A DNA stretch of 64,000 bases from Micavibrio_A sp040381535 (GTDB taxonomy: Bacteria > Pseudomonadota > Alphaproteobacteria > Micavibrionales > Micavibrionaceae), in assembly GCA_040381535.1 (NCBI GenBank), contig JBEIHF010000005.1:1-64000 (forward strand), read 5' to 3'. The notes beneath the pieces were generated by a model that had not been told where the DNA came from, did not search any database, and was given only the letters and a program-made list of their open reading frames with translations. A program made the position numbers and the translations under genes. This document shows, piece after piece, positions 61,068-64,000 of the stretch (positions within the stretch are counted from its first letter, which is position 1; every line of letters starts with the position of its first letter).

Positions 61068-61874
61068 ATGGACCATTTCCCAATGAGAAATCAAGCTCCC
61101 ACTCCCCATAACCCCCAGTCGGGAAGCATATTTATATGGATTTTCGTGATGATAGCGCTGTTTGCGGCGTTCAGTTTTGCGGTTTCACAAGGCTCGCGAA
61201 CGGGTGCCGCAAGCCTTACGGACCAGCAAGCCAAGGTGTTGGCGACGGAAATCGTCGATTTCGGGCGGCAGGTAAAAGACACCATAAATACATTGCGTCT
61301 CAACAGTGATTGCGCCGATACGGAAATAAGTTTTGTAGGCGCGGTAGGCACCTATACCAATCCAAGTGCTCCTGCCGACGGATCGTGCGACGTATTCGGC
61401 ACGGGCGGTAAAATGCGTCTTCCCGATTTTGGTGATGATCTGGGCGACGACCGTTTGTTCTTCGGATCTAACGAAGTAAGAGCATATGACAGCGCAGAGC
61501 ATGTAGGTACATCGGAGCCCGATCTTACAATGGTACGTCAGATAGACGCCACAACATGCGGACAGATCAACATGTTACTAGGCAACCCTACTGCATGGAC
61601 AAATGGCTCAACAACCTACACGATGTGGGAATCTGGCAGTTCGGCAAACGGTACGCGCAATTTAGCGAACGATAACTGGCTTGAGAATGATTATTTTCAG
61701 GGCGATTACAGCGCCAGCGGTTCGAACGGAATATTTTATGATGAGCAAATGACCTACAACGGGGGCAACTACGATAGCTTAAAGCCCCCGATGACAGGAT
61801 GTTTTTGCGATGCCGCCACAGATTGCGCGCCACCTGTGAAATATTATTTCTACAACGTTTTATGGGTGAGATGA
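61068..61874 (+). CDS. Pilin-like secreted protein, first of a tandem pair
   Basis: A 268-residue protein whose N terminus (NPQSGSIFIWIFVMIALFAAFSFAVSQGSR) looks like a type IV pilin-like leader with a hydrophobic helix after a Gly, though the typical Glu5 is absent. The rest is Gly/Asn/Asp-rich with Cys pairs and ends YYFYNVLWVR. It shares this plan and a Cys-Asn block (DATTCGQINMLLGNP) with the next gene. Confidence 0.65.
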   Translation: MDHFPMRNQAPTPHNPQSGSIFIWIFVMIALFAAFSFAVSQGSRTGAASLTDQQAKVLATEIVDFGRQVKDTINTLRLNSDCADTEISFVGAVGTYTNPSAPADGSCDVFGTGGKMRLPDFGDDLGDDRLFFGSNEVRAYDSAEHVGTSEPDLTMVRQIDATTCGQINMLLGNPTAWTNGSTTYTMWESGSSANGTRNLANDNWLENDYFQGDYSASGSNGIFYDEQMTYNGGNYDSLKPPMTGCFCDAATDCAPPVKYYFYNVLWVR

Positions 61875-62575
61875 TGCGCAACAATCAACGCGGAAACGCT
61901 CTTTGGTTTATTCTTCTCGCCGTATTCCTGCTTGGCGGGCTTACGGTTCTGCTCAACCGCGGCGCAAGCAACACAGATGAAACAGGGGATAGAGAAAAAC
62001 TGACAATAGAAGCAACGGAATTGTTGCGTTTCACTTCATCTATCCAAGCATCGGTTCAAAGAATGTTGCAAAACGGCATCAGTGAAAACGAAATCAGCTT
62101 TACCAACACTGTCTATCAAAGATGCGATGGGAGCCCGTCCTTTGTGGTTAATCCCGTATGCACAAGGCCAGAATGCGAAATATTCGACACACGCGGCGGT
62201 GGTTTAAAGCCAAAATTGACACCCGAAGCCTTGTTTGAAAATGTAACCTGTTCTGTTTTTAAACGCGGCATAATCGGCCTGAATGTAAAAAACATATTGG
62301 GCGTAGGCACAGCAGCGTCAGATCTAGTCCTCGAAGTTTATGCACTGAGTAAACCGGCATGCCTCGCGCTTAACAGATTATCAGGAGTCGAAAATCCTGG
62401 GGGGGACCCGCCCGCGGAAAATGAAACAACTTTTTGCGGCTTTGCCGGCGATTACAACTGTGCTACCGAAACATTCGGAGATGACGCTCCCGAAGTGGAA
62501 GGCAAAAAGAATTTTTGCACCTACCGCGCACTCGACGATGCATATTTCTTCCATTCGGTTCTGATAGCGCGCTGA
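61871..62575 (+). CDS. Pilin-like secreted protein, second of a tandem pair
   Basis: A 234-residue paralogue of the upstream gene, overlapping it by four bases (ATGA). It has the same type of leader (NNQRGNALWFILLAVFLLGGLTVLLNRG), a block KPACLALNRLSGVENP that matches the first copy, and a closing DAYFFHSVLIAR. Its stop is the first part of an 87-bp tandem duplication. Confidence 0.65.
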   Translation: MMRNNQRGNALWFILLAVFLLGGLTVLLNRGASNTDETGDREKLTIEATELLRFTSSIQASVQRMLQNGISENEISFTNTVYQRCDGSPSFVVNPVCTRPECEIFDTRGGGLKPKLTPEALFENVTCSVFKRGIIGLNVKNILGVGTAASDLVLEVYALSKPACLALNRLSGVENPGGDPPAENETTFCGFAGDYNCATETFGDDAPEVEGKKNFCTYRALDDAYFFHSVLIAR

Positions 62576-62739
62576 TTTATTTACAGCGTTATTTTGCGGG
62601 CTTGGCCTCGCCGCCATTCGCCATTTTGGCAATATCCGCAGGAGTCTCTTTCAGCGCGCTGATTTATTTACAGGGTTATTTTGCGGGCTTGGCCTCGCCG
62701 CCATTCGCCATTTTGGCAATATCCGCAGGAGTCTCTTTC
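62566..62739. repeat. Direct tandem duplication, 2 x 87 bp
   Basis: Copy 1 is 62566-62652 and copy 2 is 62653-62739; they differ at one base (ACAGC versus ACAGG before GTTATTTT). The first copy holds the stop of the pilin-like gene and a dead copy of the next gene's 3' end; the second holds the live 3' end of that gene, which is read on the minus strand. Confidence 0.95.
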
Positions 62740-62918
62740 ACGGAATCCGGAAATCCCACCGCGTCCACGCCTTTATCACGGCTCACATAATAAAGTTTCG
62801 TATACGGCTCTTTGATCATAGAGTTTGCATCGGGGTATTTGCGGATGGCCGCATTGAGGCAATCGGGGTTCACCAGAACCGCCTCGCCGTCCAGATCGTG
62901 CAGGATAATCAGAGCCAT
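62676..62918 (-). CDS. Small hypothetical protein (FlbD-like appearance)
   Basis: An 80-residue protein (MALIILHDLDGEAVLVNPDCLNAAIRKYPD...) with the DGE-x-x-x-V-N pattern and strand layout faintly resembling flagellar FlbD-type proteins; this is weak. The C-terminal 20 residues lie in the 87-bp duplicated segment. Confidence 0.55.
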   Translation of the reverse strand: MALIILHDLDGEAVLVNPDCLNAAIRKYPDANSMIKEPYTKLYYVSRDKGVDAVGFPDSVKETPADIAKMANGGEAKPAK

Positions 62919-62969
62919 TTTTCACCTATTCTTTTGATACGGCGGCTAGCCGTGCTATGTCATAGACTA

Positions 62970-64000
62970 TGACAACCAACGCTGTCCAAGCCAAGCCCGA
63001 AAAGGTAAAAATCCCGAACATTCCGGCGATTTACGTGAACGCGCGCGAAGCCTATGTCATGAGTGCAGACGGCGAGGTTTCGAAGGTCGGTCATGAACAA
63101 GCCAAACGCATCATCCACGACAAACCCGTGCTCGTTTGCCACGCGCCCTACACCTGCAAGCGGCTAGGGTTGGAGTCTATTCGCGCGTTCGACATTCTCG
63201 AACTCTTCGCCTTCGTGTATCCCGCGTCGTTCGCCGTACCCACGCCCACAGGCGTCGCCAAGGCGGTGGGATTGCCCTTACCCAAAAGCACGGAGGATTA
63301 TCCGTTCACCTTGATGGAAGCGGCGGCAGCGTTGTTGTCCGATTTGCGTCAGGATCAATGGCGCGCGAAAGCCGACCCCATTTCCATTGCCCGCGTAATG
63401 GGACAAAACGGGCGCGGATGGGTTTGGACACCGTATATCTTTTCCGCGCTCGGCCTCACCTACGATGAAAAAGAAACCGTGATGTCCAAGGCAGATTTGA
63501 ATATCTGGAAAAATTTGCCCGAATTCACGGAAAGTCCCCCGCCACCCCCGCCTTCGCATCATCCCGTTACGGGCGAGGAAGCACGTGAAAAGCTCGGCGC
63601 GATTTTGGGCACCGATTCAGAAAAACGCTCCGCCCAGATGGAATATGCCGCTAGCATGACGGCGGCTTTCCGCCCCAAGGAATCCGATGGATTGCCCAAC
63701 GCCGTGCTAGCCGAGGCGGGTACGGGCGTCGGAAAAACATTGGGCTATCTCGCGCCTGCGTCGGTATGGGCGGAAAAGAACAAGGGCACGGTGTGGATTT
63801 CGACCTACACCAAAAATTTGCAACGTCAGATCGGGCAGGAATTAGACCGCATATTTCCAAACCCCGATATGAAAGACGCGAAAGTGACGGTGCGCAAGGG
63901 CCGCGAAAATTATCTGTGTTTGTTGAACTTTGAAGATGTCGCGGCGGGCGCGGCACTGGCCAAGCAAGCCAATACAGCCATCGCCATGGGTTTGATGGCG
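62970..64000 (+). CDS. DinG/XPD-type ATP-dependent DNA helicase, 5' part
   Basis: The gene starts at ATG 62970 and is open to the end of the window, so it is incomplete. About residues 20-130 form an N-terminal region, with HAPYTCKRLGLESIRAFDILELFAFVYPASFAVPTPTGVAKAVGL, that looks like a reduced exonuclease-type fold seen in alphaproteobacterial DinG-like proteins. Walker A is AEAGTGVGKTLGYLAP near residue 250, followed by VWISTYTKNLQRQIGQEL (motif Ia). The cysteine in ENYLCLLNF may belong to an iron-sulfur cluster. The C-terminal helicase half is outside the window. Confidence 0.85.

Noticed and set aside
62515..62790. Plus-strand open frame containing two copies of a 29-residue unit
   Set aside because: The repeat is the 87-bp duplication read in frame; there is no start signal and the real genes use other frames.
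1..64000. CRISPR arrays, rRNA genes, prophage or secondary-metabolite clusters
   Set aside because: No regularly spaced repeats, rRNA segments, phage structural genes or synthase modules were seen.

Overview
The window looks like a chromosomal segment of an alphaproteobacterium. Supporting signs are the divergent rph / hrcA pair followed by grpE, dnaK and dnaJ, the map next to radC order, a sigma-54-type promoter in front of a flagellin gene, pyruvate phosphate dikinase, a SUV3-like RNA helicase, and short stem-loop terminators of the CCCCGC-loop-GCGGGG type. I cannot fix the genus. A free-living Micavibrio- or Rhodospirillales-like lineage would fit, but this is inference.

Layout. 1-541: 3' part of an IS3-family transposase gene with an in-frame stop. 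0.8-5.8 kb: peptide-binding protein, lipoprotein, heptosyltransferase-like glycosyltransferase, ygfZ, HAD phosphatase and a small ORF behind a structured leader. 5.8-12.3 kb: ppdK, a trmN6-like / S49 peptidase / GNAT operon, polyprenyl diphosphate synthase and tRNA-Pro(CGG). 12.3-17.7 kb: flagellin with an inserted beta-rich domain, a stress-protein-like gene, and a copper-type CsoR / permease / methyltransferase operon whose operator sits inside the promoter. 17.7-31.2 kb: SUV3-like helicase, hemW-osmC-rdgB-rph operon, hrcA, a secreted protein, grpE, dnaK, dnaJ. 31.2-39.9 kb: thioesterase-dapB, an Ogt-type repair protein, nth, bactofilin, uvrC, tRNA-Leu(TAA), cinA, map. 40.4-41.1 kb: a decayed radC. 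41-45 kb: purB, bacterioferritin, and two Bfd-like ferredoxins behind a Fur-box-like site. 45-53 kb: cyclophilin, DMT permease, GH13 glucosidase, small envelope proteins, cold-shock protein, and a 23-residue-repeat protein. 53.2-55.3 kb: accessory islet with a hipA-hipB module and its own promoter and operators, flanked by IS3-type left ends. 55.3-64 kb: uvrB, nitroreductase, lysS, two tandem pilin-like proteins, an 87-bp tandem duplication and the start of a DinG-type helicase.

Most of the window is housekeeping: DNA repair (uvrB, uvrC, nth, Ogt, DinG, rdgB), protein folding (hrcA, grpE, dnaK, dnaJ, cyclophilin), RNA metabolism and iron handling. Clear mobile or decaying DNA is limited to the IS relics, radC and the hipAB islet.

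The most interesting points are the hipAB islet with reversed gene order, two identical-design operators (AAAGTAA-N8-TTACTTT) and IS ends facing outward on both sides; the compact, probably leaderless CsoR promoter/operator; the flagellin with a central beta-rich insert; the decayed radC; the 87-bp duplication across two convergent stop codons; and a possible alternative-hairpin leader in front of a 61-residue ORF. I did not find a convincing new multi-gene defence or biosynthetic system.
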